From NCBI GenBank assembly GCA_002914805.1, contig JXTB01000001.1, positions 1,370,525-1,434,524 on the forward strand: DNA of 64,000 bases, given 5' to 3'. A model generated the notes under the pieces. The model was not told where the DNA came from, ran no database searches, and saw nothing but the letters and a program-made list of their open reading frames with translations. Numbering within the stretch: position 1 is the stretch's first letter; the number at the start of each line of letters is the position of its first letter. This document shows positions 23,263-33,986 of this stretch, in pieces. The translations under genes and the position numbers were made by a program. This DNA comes from Parasponia andersonii. Taxonomy: Eukaryota > Streptophyta > Magnoliopsida > Rosales > Cannabaceae.

Positions 23263-25850
23263 ATGAAGTTATCATCGCAATCCTTCAAACGTCTTCTTGA
23301 TCCCTCCATCTTCGAAGAAAGGTTAGTATATATCCTCTCTCTCTTGTTCTCCGATTTTTTCAGAACTCTTATTTACAGATCCTAGAATAGAAAATATAAA
23401 CAAACCGTAGAACCTAAATACCATAGAGCCTGAATATTCTGAACATAAACCCATCCCATATTCGGATGGACTATAAAATGGAAATTTTTAGATCCCCTTC
23501 GTTTGTTTATAGATTCTTCTTTTAGATGACTGACAGAGATGAACTTGTGAAAGAGTTTTTATTTTCTTTTTTAACGAACTGCTTGAACGATTTTTATGAA
23601 TCCGTAGATCGATTAAAAAAAATTCAATGAGTAGCTTGTTGATGCAATCCTAGGATGAGACCCCAAAACTGCTCGCATATAGCTAAGATCCCTGATGCTC
23701 ACATAGGATTAAATCTATTCATATTTCTTTTCAGATATCTAGCAGTGAGGATTTTAGGGAAGAGAATGCATTCTCAGGAGAATCTTCCAATACCAGTGTT
23801 AGCTCCATAAACCTCGAAGATTATCTTGAGCCAGAACTCGAAGTTGAGATAACCAGGGTCAGGCAAAGTAATCCTCGCATAGGTGACCTACCTCAAGACC
23901 AATGGCCCCGGCATATCAGAGATGCCCCTGTGTTCGCAACGGGTTACCAATATATAGAGGGAGACTGGTCATATACTAATATAAGAACGAGCTGCACCAC
24001 GATTAGGCTCAGCAAAATCTTGCACAACTACAAGATCGCCATCCCCCTTCGTCTTCCTATGGAGTGCAATTGACCACATACACCACCTCGTGGAATTACT
24101 TCATTCTCTTCATCCTTATATAAAATCTATCGTCGACTATTACGGAGTCGTTCCTTTTCAACTAACTCCAAATACTTATAGATACATGGTAGGTCTGTAC
24201 ATACTATACCATAAATTAGGCTTAGAAACCCCCACACCTAAAGAGTTCACTTGGTTTTACCAAGTGAAATCAAACCAGTCAGATTTTGGCTTCTTTTATG
24301 CGAGCAAGTAGTCGAACCAAGCAATAAAAACTGTCTACGGGGTTCGTAACAATATGGGGAAATAGAAAAATCTATTTTTCCACTTTGACTATGCAGATAA
24401 CGGCTTCTTTCAGAATCCTGATAGGTAGCTTTTCAATTTATCGCCTTTTTTGTATAATCATATTTATTGTGATCGCACTCGTATGTCATTGCAGACAACA
24501 GGGAACGGTCCGGACTTTCTAGAGAACAGCTCGCAAGGATGTACAGAATCAATGACCTTCCGATTGAGGAATTTGATTGGAAAAAGCTTGGGACTTCCAA
24601 GAACTTGGTCACTTGCGGATTGCTTCCAAAGGGAGCCGCATTTCGTGATCCTACTGTCCGTTCGACCAAACCCTCGAGCTCGAAGAAAAAGAAGCCGAGG
24701 AAGCAGACTATAAAAGAGTGCCTCGTCTTCCAAACCTAAGAAACGAAAAGTACCTGCTACCTCCATAACTTCGAACCATCATCTCCACAGCATCACCGTC
24801 AGCTTCTCAACAATAAGAGGGTAATTATATATATATATATATATTTTTTCATCATTATCGTATTATGTCACCTCGCTTGCTGACATATCTATACAGAAAT
24901 GGTTATTGATAGTGGACTGTGAGTACCACCTTCCACTCTCGGGTCCATGGCAAAGTCCAAGATGCCAGAGAGCACACCTCTATTGACATCAAAAGGGAAA
25001 GAGAAGGTCGACACTTCTAAGAAACGAAAAGTTGCCTTCGAGGATATCCTGACAAGCTCGCCTCCTTCACAGCCTCAAATTATGAGCCATCCCGAACCAT
25101 CCAAGGAGACTGCCACTTCTTTGGAACCAAACCAGGTTGATAAGGACGAAAAGCTCTTCGCACTCCTTAATCAATTACTAGAGAAGGTTGGTATGAGCAC
25201 AGCCTTTATTGATCGCTTCACTTCTGAAGAGGGTTGGGAGAGGATGAAGTGACAATCTACCAAGGTTGCCTTTGGTTCTGCGATGAGGATGTTGGCAAAT
25301 GTAAGTATCTTCCTTTTTTTTTCAATGCATTTTTCTGGTATTGATGTGTTATTTTTTTAGACTGCTGCAGTTGCTATCCTGATACATGACCCAATCCTCG
25401 AGTGTTTAGAGAAGGCCAAAAAAGTTGACGAGATAACTCAAGCATTCGAGGACTCGGAGAAGGCTCGCGAGGAGGAGAAAAAAGCCTTCGATTTAGAGAG
25501 GCAGTAGCTGCTCGAAAGTCTGGCCAAAGAGAAGTTCGAAAAGGAGAAGCTCGAGGAAAAAATTAAAGATCTTGAAAAGACTATCTCCGAGCATCCGGAT
25601 CACCTGAAAGAGGCAACAATAGAGGCGGATCACAAGGCTGTTGAAAAGTTCAAGCCTACTGAAGTCAAAGAGCTCGAAGACAAAGCCAGTGACATCGTCT
25701 CGTCGACCATCATATACAACATCTTCTGCGAGCATCCGAACTCGACTTTTCCATCCTCAGTGAAGACGTGGTCAAGTTTGTTCATAGTTGGAGGGAAGAT
25801 GAAGCTACCAAGACTGGAGATGGTGGGGTGAGCATGTCTGCACAATAATA
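23263..25850 (+). pseudogene. antisense additional ORF of the Tat-type element (degenerate)
   Basis: The frame runs opposite to gag-pol, between integrase and 3' LTR, where Tat-lineage elements often carry an extra antisense ORF. Exon 1 (23263-23321) ends in a good donor (aag|gttagt) and joins in frame at 23746 (agcag|tgagg). There follow an acidic region (INLEDYLEPELEVE), a conserved plant-transposon-type domain (YYGVVPFQLTPNTYRYMVGL, with FTWFYQV further on, 24090-24311), a Lys/Ser-rich linker, and a long charged coiled coil (about 25380-25680). Lesions include a one-base shift near 24071 and stops near 25250 and 25506. The function of such ORFs is not known. Confidence 0.7.
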
Positions 25851-26492
25851 ATGTTATTTTTTTTACATCAGAACAATACGGGCTTGGTCCCCTCTTATTT
25901 GTATTTCTTTGCTTTCATATAGGTGCGAGCTTTTATCAATGAATGAATGCTTTCCTTATTAGTCATTTATTCTTGTAAAACAATCAACACACTAAGTCGT
26001 AATATAGAAGATAATTAATTTAACCAAATAGTCAACAACTAAGTGACTGATCGGTACGCTATTTGAATCCAACACACTTAAAATGGTTGTGTTTGGATAG
26101 GTTAGGTCGTTTAAGAAAATAACAAATATGAGTGATGCAAACTCAAATACTATTTTTCAAAAGTTCCATGGCAAAATGTAAATATAGCAATATATCACAT
26201 CAAACAATGAACGTTTTGCTTAGTTATTTTGTTGTTCGAGGAGGAAAATTGCGTAATACGACATACTAAGGCATAAAGCGAGGAGAAAATCCTAGGATTT
26301 TAAGGTATTTTAGATATTTCGACAATCTAAAATTCCGACCCCTCTAAATGGATGTTTTGCATAGTCATTTAGGAAACAAGTAGGAGATAATATTCTGATC
26401 CTACTGCCCCCTGAGTCTTATGGTGTTCGAAGACTGCCATAAAACATTAAAAAGTACCAAATCGAATGATCGATGAGGAGACACCCTTATTG

Positions 26493-26582
26493 ATGATGAC
26501 GAATGACGATTACGAATGACGATTAACGAATGACAATCAACGAATAACGATTAACGAATGATGATCAACGAATTACGAATAA
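26493..26582. repeat. short tandem repeat of a 13-14-bp unit (acgaatgacgatt type)
   Basis: Six or so variant copies of acgaatgacgatta lie head to tail between the antisense ORF and integrase of the Tat-type element. Non-coding. Confidence 0.7.
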
Positions 26583-26639
26583 GTAGATCTTTATTGATGA
26601 ATGACGAAAACATAAAGATGTACATGAAAATTTACTGAT

Positions 26640-27837
26640 AATAGCGACGAAGTTGTTCTGCATTCCAGGCATGCTCGATCTTTTTTCCGCCAGTGCGAGC
26701 TAACTTATATGTCCCAGGTTGAATAATGACATCCTTCCCAAGAAGGTCAAAATACTCCAGCATCGTGCTCTTTATTATTAGGTAGGACTTGCTGAAGAAC
26801 AAGGTCACCAACTTTAAATCCTCTTCGTCTGACTTTAGAGTTATAATTTCGTGCAGTGCATTGTTGATATGATGTGATTCGAAGCTGAGACTGCTCGTGC
26901 CTTTCTTCTAAAAGATCGAGCTCAATCCTTATTAGTGTTTTGTTGCAATCTTGCTCATAGATTGATCGTCGTAGAGAGCACGCACCAATTTCAACCAGAA
27001 TCATTGCTTCATTTCTGTAAGCTAAAGAGAATGGACTCTCTCTAGTAGTTGTTCCTTGAGTGGTGCGATAAGCCCATAACACTTCAGGGAGTACCTCTGA
27101 CCAAGCTCCTTTATGCTCTTCTAACTTTGTCTTTATATTATGTTTAAGTATTTTATTTATCGCTTCGGCCTGTCCATTGGCTTGTGGATGAACAACAGCG
27201 GAGAAATTCTTCTTGATGCCTAAGTTGTTGCAGAAGTTACAGAACTCGTCACAGTCAAATTGTTTCCCATTATCAGAAATTATGGTATGTGGTATTCTAT
27301 AATAGCAGATTATAGATTTGTAAACAAAATCTATAATCTTTTTGTGGAAATGGTACTCAAAGCTTCAGTTTCTGTCCACTTGGTAAAATAATCGACTGCG
27401 ACCACTGCATACTTCAACCCACCTCGCGCCAATGGAAGTGTTCCGATAATATCAATTCCTCATACTGCAAATAGCCATGGACTGGTCATTGGAGTGAGAG
27501 GAACGGATGACATTCTAGGAATAGTTGCAAATTGTTTGTATTTGTTACACCTCCTAGTAAATTCTATCGTATTCTTCTTCATGGTCGGCTAAAAATACCC
27601 TTGTTTTAGAATCTTGTTCGCAAGTGCCTGCCTCCCGGAATGATTTCTACATATTCCTTTGTGAATCTCTCTCATAATATAGTCCGTTTTTTCTTCATCG
27701 ATACATAACAATAGCGGCGCACTAAAACTCTTTCGATAAAGCTTCTCGTCATAGATAATATAGCGAGCTGCTTTCATTCGAAGTCGCTTTGCGTCGTCTT
27801 TGTTTTCGGAGAGATCGCCATTTTGTATATACTTCAT
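26640..27837 (-). pseudogene. integrase of the Tat-type element (degenerate)
   Basis: On the minus strand, 27837-27589 gives the zinc-binding part (REIHKGICRNHSGRQALANK, with the HH-CC pattern partly visible). The catalytic core, at about 27588-27090, is broken by shifts. The C-terminal part, 27082-26747, reads LWAYRTTQGTTTRESPFSLA, then KVRRRGFKVGDLVLQQV. Integrase joins the element cDNA to host DNA. The core cannot be read as one frame. Confidence 0.82.
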
Positions 27838-28098
27838 TATAGGATCTACCTACGATGGTCTTTTATCAACCGTCTTAGCTATTTGAGGCTCTGCTTCGAT
27901 ACTAGGTTTTACAAGAAATTCGACATCTTTTGTTAAGGCGAGTTTGGCTAGGGCATCTGCCCGAGTATTCTTAATGCGAGGAAGAAGTTGAATATTATAG
28001 GCAGTGAATGTCAAGAATAATCTTTATACCTCTTGCAAATAAGCTATCATTCTCTTTCCCCTTGCTTGATATTCGCCATTTACTTGACAAACGACTAG

Positions 28099-28777
28099 CT
28101 AGGAATCACTGTATACTTCAATTACTTCGACCTTCATTTCTTGTGCGAGCTTTAGCCCAGCTATCAGTGCTTCATATTTTGCCTCATTATTTGATGCTGG
28201 AAATTTGAAGCGAAGTGCACAATGAATATTGTGCATTTCAGGACTGATTAGTACTAAGCCCGCACCAGCTCCATTCTCGTTCGACGATCCATCGACATAA
28301 AGCTTCCACAATCTGGATAAATCTGTAGCAGGCTTTTCGATTATTCTGTGAGAAGATTAACATCATATATGTGAATTCCACAATGAAATCTACGAGGGCT
28401 TGCCCTTTGATCGTCGTGTGAGGTTGAAAATTGATGTCGAACTGACTCAACTCAACTGTCCACTTAAGTAGTCGCCCGAAAGCCTCAGGTTTTTGCAGAA
28501 CCTGATTTAATGGAAAGTTCGTGAAAACTTTAATGGTGTGCGCATGAAAATAAGATCGAAATTTCCTGGATGCGACAATGAGTGCTAATGCCAATTTCTC
28601 CATCTTTGGATATCTTATTTCAGCATCGAGTAATCTTTTACTTACGTAGTACACTGGTCGCTGTATCTTTTCATATTTCCAAATTAACGCAGCGCTTGTC
28701 GCATATTTTGAAACAGCGAGGTATAAATATAATTCTTCCTCCGAATTTGGCTTCGACAGGAGTGGAGAAGAACCCAA
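28099..28777 (-). pseudogene. dual RNase H region of the Tat-type element
   Basis: Two RNase H-like domains follow the RT on the minus strand. The first (28777-28380) is the normal Ty3 type (YLAVSKYATSAALIW, YPKMEKLALALIVASRKF, QALVDFIVEF). The second (28311-28099 and a little beyond) is the additional domain: WKLYVDGSSNENGAGAGLVL, NNEAKYEALIAGLKLA and VYSDS, with the DGS, E and D catalytic positions in place. A shift near 28360 separates them. A second RNase H is a known mark of Tat/Ogre elements. Confidence 0.85.
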
Positions 28778-28864
28778 GTGTATTTTTAATTTTTAGAACG
28801 CCTGCTCGCATTCTCCCGTTCACTCGAACCTCTTCGAACCTTTCAATACTTCAAAGAATGGTTG

Positions 28865-29749
28865 TCACTTATCTGTTGACTTGGATACAAATCGACACAA
28901 TGCGGCCACTCTTCCTGCCAGGCTTTGCACATATTTGGATTTACGAGGAGATTGCATATCAATCAGCACTTGTATCTTCTGTGGGTTAGCTTCAATGCCT
29001 CGCTGATTGACCATAAAATCCAGAAACTTTCCAGATCCCACCCTGAATGCACACTTCTGAGGATTCAGCTTCATTTGATATTTTTGGAGAATTTTGAACA
29101 TCTCATCAAGATGTTTGATGTGATCTTCGGCTTTCTTCGACTTCACCTGCATGTCATCAACATATACCTCTATTGTCTTGTCAATTTGTATTACAAATAT
29201 CATGTTGACAAGACGCTGGTAGGTTGCTCCTGCATTGATGAGTCCGAAGGGTACCTTTTTGTAACAGTATAATCCTCGATCAGTGATGAATGAGGTATGC
29301 TCCTCATCTATTTCGTACATGGGGATTTGATTATATCCAGAATATGCGTCCATGAAACTTAAGAGTTCATGCCCCGACGTCACATCTACAAACTGGTCGA
29401 TTCTTGGAAGGGGAAAGCTATCCTTCGGGCATGCTTTGTTGAGATCTGTGAAATCGATGCATGTTCTCCACCTCCCGTTGGATTTCTTTACCAAAACCGG
29501 GTTTGCAAGCCAGTTTGGATAAAAAGATTCCTTGATAAATCCAATTTTGAGCAACTTTTCTACCTCTTCTTTCAGTGCGACGTAGCGTTCTGGATTCATA
29601 GCTCTTCTATTATGCCATACAGGCTTCTTTGTTGGATCTATGTTAGGATAGTGGCATATGATATTCGGATCGATCCCGACCATGTCTGAATATTGCCATG
29701 CGAAGATATCCAAGTTAGATTCCAGAAAAGTGACCAACGAAGCTCGCAT
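28865..29749 (-). pseudogene. reverse transcriptase of the Tat-type element
   Basis: A 294-codon minus-strand frame holds the whole palm and fingers. It includes WRTCIDFTDLNKACPKDSFP, MDAYSGYNQI, VPFGLINAGATYQRLVN, the catalytic YVDDM (YxDD intact) and QKCAFRVGSGKFL. It is the best preserved part of the element. It copies element RNA to DNA. The frame continues after a shift near 28860 into RNase H. Confidence 0.92.
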
Positions 29750-30111
29750 ATGTTCTTGAAGCCTCGCTCCAATTTTAAAATCTTGGAGGACCTGTCAAAT
29801 AGCAAATTCTCCAAGTCATTAATGGGTCCCGTTTTAACTTCTCCATTGATTTCTCGAGGGTCGAGGTCTTTGCTTGTCGTTTCGATTGACGTTTCACCTG
29901 ATGCTTTGACTGACATTTCGAATGACGCTTCGACTAGCGTTTCGCCTGATGCTTCTCTTTGGACCATCATCGTGCGAGGTGTCGCATCCTTTGCTGCGAG
30001 CTTTAAGGAGTTGTTATAACAAGTCCTCGCATCATATTGGTTGCCATGCACCTCGCCTACTCCTTGTTGAGTCGGGAATTTCATAACGAGATGATAGATC
30101 GATGATACTGC

Positions 30112-30480
30112 TCAAAGTTCCCTCAGTGTTGGTCTTCCCAGTACAGCATTGAATACAGAGGGGAAATCTATAACCAAGAACTGGGTCATTACCGTTGAAA
30201 CCCTAGGGTAGGTTCCAACATTGACCATTAACTCAATCACGCCCATAGGCATTATGCTGTTACCTGTGAATATATAAAGTGGAGTGACGACGGGCTTTAG
30301 GTTGCTTTCATTCAACCCCATCTTTTTTAAGGAGTCGTAATACAGAATGTCAACAGCACTTCCGTTATCGACTAATACTCGCCATAATTGCGTGCTTCCA
30401 CAATTGATCTTTATGACCAACGCATCATTATATGGATAATGGATTTCCATCGCATCTTGTTCCGTGAAGGTAATATCCAT
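30112..30480 (-). pseudogene. aspartic protease of the Tat-type element
   Basis: The 122-codon frame contains RVLVDNGSAVDILYYDSL, with the DNGS active-site turn (a D-x-G-S/T type), and later FNAVLGRPTLREL, the second conserved protease motif. It lies between gag and RT, as expected, and would process the polyprotein. Confidence 0.85.
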
Positions 30481-31176
30481 ATCCAGTACTCGCTGAAGCT
30501 TTCGTGATCGTTGTTCGAGATGTATGACGTTGGTTAACGGCTACTGTCGAGCTTTTCGTGCATACCTATCCTGCGCTCTCTTGGAATCTCCCCCAACGTG
30601 CAGTCCTCCAAAAATAGTTCGCACCTCGTGCTAAATTTCTGGAGGTCACTGTCGGTTTTCTTCTCGCCTTTCATTATTTTGTTGAGAGTACTGCTGCAGC
30701 TGCCCTTCTTTAATCAATCTTTCGATCTCATCTTTCAGGGTAAAGTAGTTATTGGTATCGTGTCCAATGTCATTGTGATACCGACAAAACTTGTTGGGGT
30801 TGCGCCTCGCTTTATCTCTTTTCATTGGTTCCGGTTGACGATACTGCTCCTATTGGTTTATGACCGCATAGATATGATCTATTGGTGTGTTCAATTCAGT
30901 ATAATTATTGAATCTCATGGGAGCTCTTAGAATCTCCTGCTTTTTCTGTTTGGGCTGCTTCTCAGTCGATTGTTCACTACTCCTTTTGTTCGACTTATTA
31001 TTATTGTTGTTGTTGTTTGTTGTCGCATCTTTGGCAGCATCCTTTCCTCCTCCCTTTGTCGTCTTAAAGTTTTCGCGTGAAGATTCCATCCTTAGATGCC
31101 GACCAAGTCTTCGATAGAAGTCTTTAAGGGTTCTGTATTCTTGCTCAAGTAAATCTTCCCAGAGTTTAGTTTCTGG

Positions 31177-32427
31177 TCATATCCCAGCCATTATTAGAGT
31201 TAAAACTCCTCCTTCAGGTGGGTTGTTGACCTTTGCTAATTCTGAGGTAAAGCGATTTAGGTAAGATCGTAGAGTTTCCTCTGGACCTTGCCGAATAGCA
31301 GACAGACTAACTAATGGAACAGTTAAATTCTTCACAGCCTGGAATTGCCTCAGGAATGTAGTCTGGAGTTGTTGCCATGACGAGATTGAGCCGGACTTGA
31401 GTCCTCGGAACCACTTCTTTGCTACTCCCATAAGAGTTACAGCAAAACACCTGTAATGTGCGAGATCATCAACACGATGAAGTTCCATCAGGTTGCTGAA
31501 GTGATCCATATGGTCCTGCTGATCAGTTTTCCCATCAAAAGTATTTATGGTGGGAAGTTTAAATCCAGTAGGTAAGGCGGCAGCTCGAACCTCCTCGCTG
31601 AATGGTGATTGACATTACTCATCAGCGAGCTCATCGTCCTAACCAGCAAGTGCATCTAAAGTAATCCTCAGATTATGAACATCGACATTCAAAGGGAGAA
31701 CATTCTCTCTTACTAGTGGTAGGAGTGGCCTCTGATCATCATCACGATATAAGGCGGGTTGGTTTGGTAGGGTGTGCTGCGGCCTTAGAGATTCCGATGA
31801 AACAGTGCGACGAGATCGGCTTTGGTCATTGTGATGCAATGTGGATCGCTCCTGACTACGTCGTAGATCCAGATGTTGTCTCAGATCTGTGGGATTCTGT
31901 TGAGATTCCTTACTGATCCTTTCAAAGACACTCCTTGATTGGCGTTTTTGCTCGTGTTCAAGATAATCACGATTGACGGTTGCTCTCTGGGAAAGTTGTC
32001 CACGATCACAATCAGTGCTCGAACTTTCAGTACCAGATACCAGAGGCAAGTCTGCGACCTTGCCTTTTCCTTTAGAGATGCAATCTCCTCGACGCTCCTA
32101 CCGGGGTTTAGGTTGGTCGTGGTCCTCTATCTCCAAGATCTAAATTCCTCTCTCAGGTTATTGAGCAGGATATTCTCTGGAACGTTCGTGCTGTGGTGGA
32201 GTTAGCATCTGTCCCTTAGCAAGTCGTCGTAGAGAGTCATTAATATGACTTGTAATTTGCTGAAGGTTCACCAGTACTTCCTCCATGCGATCCTGTCTCT
32301 GGACAATATTTTCTGGTGCGGTTACGGCAGGCTGATCCTGAGCAGGATCTGCCTGTGCAGTAGCGGTACTTTGGGGATGATTTTGGCTAATTTCGGTGTT
32401 TCTGGTAGTATTTCTGGTGTTTTCCAT
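31177..32427 (-). pseudogene. Gag of the Tat-type element (degenerate)
   Basis: A start near 32427 (MENTRNTTRNTEISQNHPQS) gives a Gln/Pro-rich N-terminus. Shifts separate it from an Arg/Ser/Gln-rich part (32049-31639) and from the capsid-type core (31509-31177: YRCFAVTLMGVAKKWFRGL, then FLRQFQAVKNL). At 31089-30850 a Lys/Asn-rich tail follows. Three or more frameshifts prevent a full Gag. Confidence 0.8.
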
Positions 32428-32469
32428 TGTTAAAAAAAGCGGAATGGACAAAATTTTCTGCTGGAATAG

Positions 32470-32488
32470 CCCTCCTTCTAGTGCCAAT
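32470..32488 (-). promoter_or_regulatory. primer-binding site of the Tat-type element
   Basis: On the minus strand the LTR ends ...gtcaaca and is followed after two bases by TGGCACTAGAAGGAGGGC, whose TGG pairs with a tRNA CCA end. I do not identify the tRNA. Confidence 0.6.
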
Positions 32489-32816
32489 TGTTGACGGAGG
32501 TTTTATCAACAATAAATTTAAGAAAATTGCAAGATGTAGCTTGTGTGTGAAAATGGTTAATTAACTAAAGCAAACAAAGAGACAAGAATTTTATAGTGGT
32601 TCAAGCCCAAAAAAGATGAGCCTACGTCCACTGTTTTTCACTATCTTTCGGGGAATTTTTGGGGAGAACCTTTTAAACTCTTGCCTCTCTTTTCCGGACA
32701 ATACATTATAATTTTGAGATTCTTGTCTCTTTGTTTGTTTTAGTTAATTAATCATTTTTACACACAAGTCACATCTTGCAATTTTCCTAAATTTATTGTT
32801 GACAAAACCTCCGATA
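32489..32816 (-). repeat. 5' LTR of the Tat-type element, rearranged into a palindrome
   Basis: From 32489 the plus strand follows the 3' LTR directly for about 175 bp. It then switches to inverted LTR sequence: first the segment that lies about 205-280 bp into the intact copy, then, after an internal loss, the first 100 bp inverted (32719-32812). The result is a fold-back with about 95-bp arms and only 328 bp in place of 747. The U3 region with its 50-bp repeats is absent. The target duplication follows at once. Confidence 0.85.
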
Positions 32817-33986
32817 GTAGTCTATGACTAAATAATTTGTTTTCAAGCTAGGCAAGTACGGCGAGCCGAAAGGTATAACTGGGCTGCAACCAGAGGAGTT
32901 AATGAAGAAAAGCTTTTGGAATGTATGGCTGAAGAACTTCAGAGAGAAATAAGACGCTACCTCTTTAAATTTGTCAAGAACGTAAGTTTAAGTAACTATT
33001 TTCCTAACACATTGATAATAGTAATAACAAATAGTGACTTGGTTTAAACTTTATCTACAGGTTGGGATTTTTTCTGTAATGGACGATCCCATCTTGGATG
33101 AAATTTATAAGAGACTAAAACAGAGCATATACATCAAAGGGAGCAAAATTCTGTACTATGGTGGTCTAGCTGAGAAGATGGTCTTCGTCGGTCGAAGAAA
33201 ATTGGAGAGGATGGGACTGTAGTTTCCTTATAATCTGAAGGAGATTTTTTCGGTGAAGAACTTCTCACACGCTGCCTTGAGCATTCTTCAGTAAACAAAG
33301 GTACATATATTAGATATGTAATATCAGTTTGACCACTAAGTAACACAAAATAAAGGGAAGTCTTCTGAATTTGAATACGGCATGTCGTTTACTGAACGCG
33401 AATTTAAACCGCAGATGGGAAAGCTGTGAAGATGTTTTCTGGACAGAGATTACTGAGCAACAGAACGATAAGGTGTTTGACCAATGTAGAAGCATTTTCA
33501 CTCAAAGCTGCAGACCTCCAAGAGTTCACCAGTCTTTACTCTAGATTTTTTAGGAATCCTCGAGTTCAAGGAGCTATAGGGTCAGTTGAAGTAGTTTCTC
33601 TTTTATTCTCAGTACGCCAAATTATGATATTTCGTTATATAGCCAGAGAGAAAAATAAAAAGGAAAATTATTTATTATGTTTATTTCTTGAATTTATAAG
33701 TCAAGATTCTCTTGAACGACTCTACTATCATTTTTATTTAAAATTAAGATTCTCTTGAACGAGTCTACAATCATTTTTATTTTTCTTATTTAGATATACA
33801 TTTGTGTCAGAAATGTATAGTTTGTATAGCACAATCTGACATTAACTTTATTTTATTTTTCTTATAAGGTATGAATCGCCTTAGTGGAGAGGCCTTGCAG
33901 CAATCAGAATCCAAGTGGCATGGAGATACAGGAAGAAACGTCTAACTAATGGCAGGACCTCAATATCCAATTCTTCATCGATATAG

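Larger units (their letters stand above)
21960..32816 (-). mobile_element. Tat-type Ty3/gypsy retrotransposon in a CNGC intron
   Basis: Minus-strand order is 5' LTR (rearranged, 32489-32816), primer-binding site, gag, protease, RT, two RNase H domains, integrase, an antisense ORF region, polypurine tract and 3' LTR (22706-21960). The 5-bp sequence gtagt occurs just outside both ends (21955-21959 and 32817-32821), a target duplication showing one insertion event into the intron. The doubled RNase H and the extra antisense ORF are hallmarks of the Tat lineage. Frameshifts and stops make it non-autonomous now. The direct parts of the two LTRs differ at about 7 of 103 positions, almost all transitions, so the insertion is not recent. 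Confidence 0.9.
19295..33986 (+). pseudogene. cyclic-nucleotide-gated channel pseudogene, CNGC19/20 type
   Basis: Exons with good splice sites: 19295-19493, 19692-19883, 20268-20369, 20462-20599, 20761-21009, 21119-21380, 21527-21672, 21789-21866, 32852-32981, 33061-33300, 33415-33580, 33869-33986. They encode the group-IVA CNGC plan: an N-terminal motif LLRSGEIEVCCSPY, S1-S6 segments, a pore with QISTQAGN, a C-linker (RAERYNWAATRGVNEEKLL), a cyclic-nucleotide-binding domain and an IQ-type C-terminus (IRIQVAWRYRKKRL). Such channels pass Ca2+ at plant membranes. Lesions are a TAA at 19413, a one-base shift near 21236, a 10-bp loss near 33205, a TAA at 33231 and a TAG at 33882. The N-terminal start exon is missing. 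One 11-kb intron holds a Ty3 element. A functional product is very unlikely. Confidence 0.9.

Noticed and set aside
28582-30019. Plus-strand open frames of about 100-135 codons opposite the retroelement RT and linker
   Set aside because: They are mirror frames of the well-supported minus-strand pol; no domain on the plus strand.
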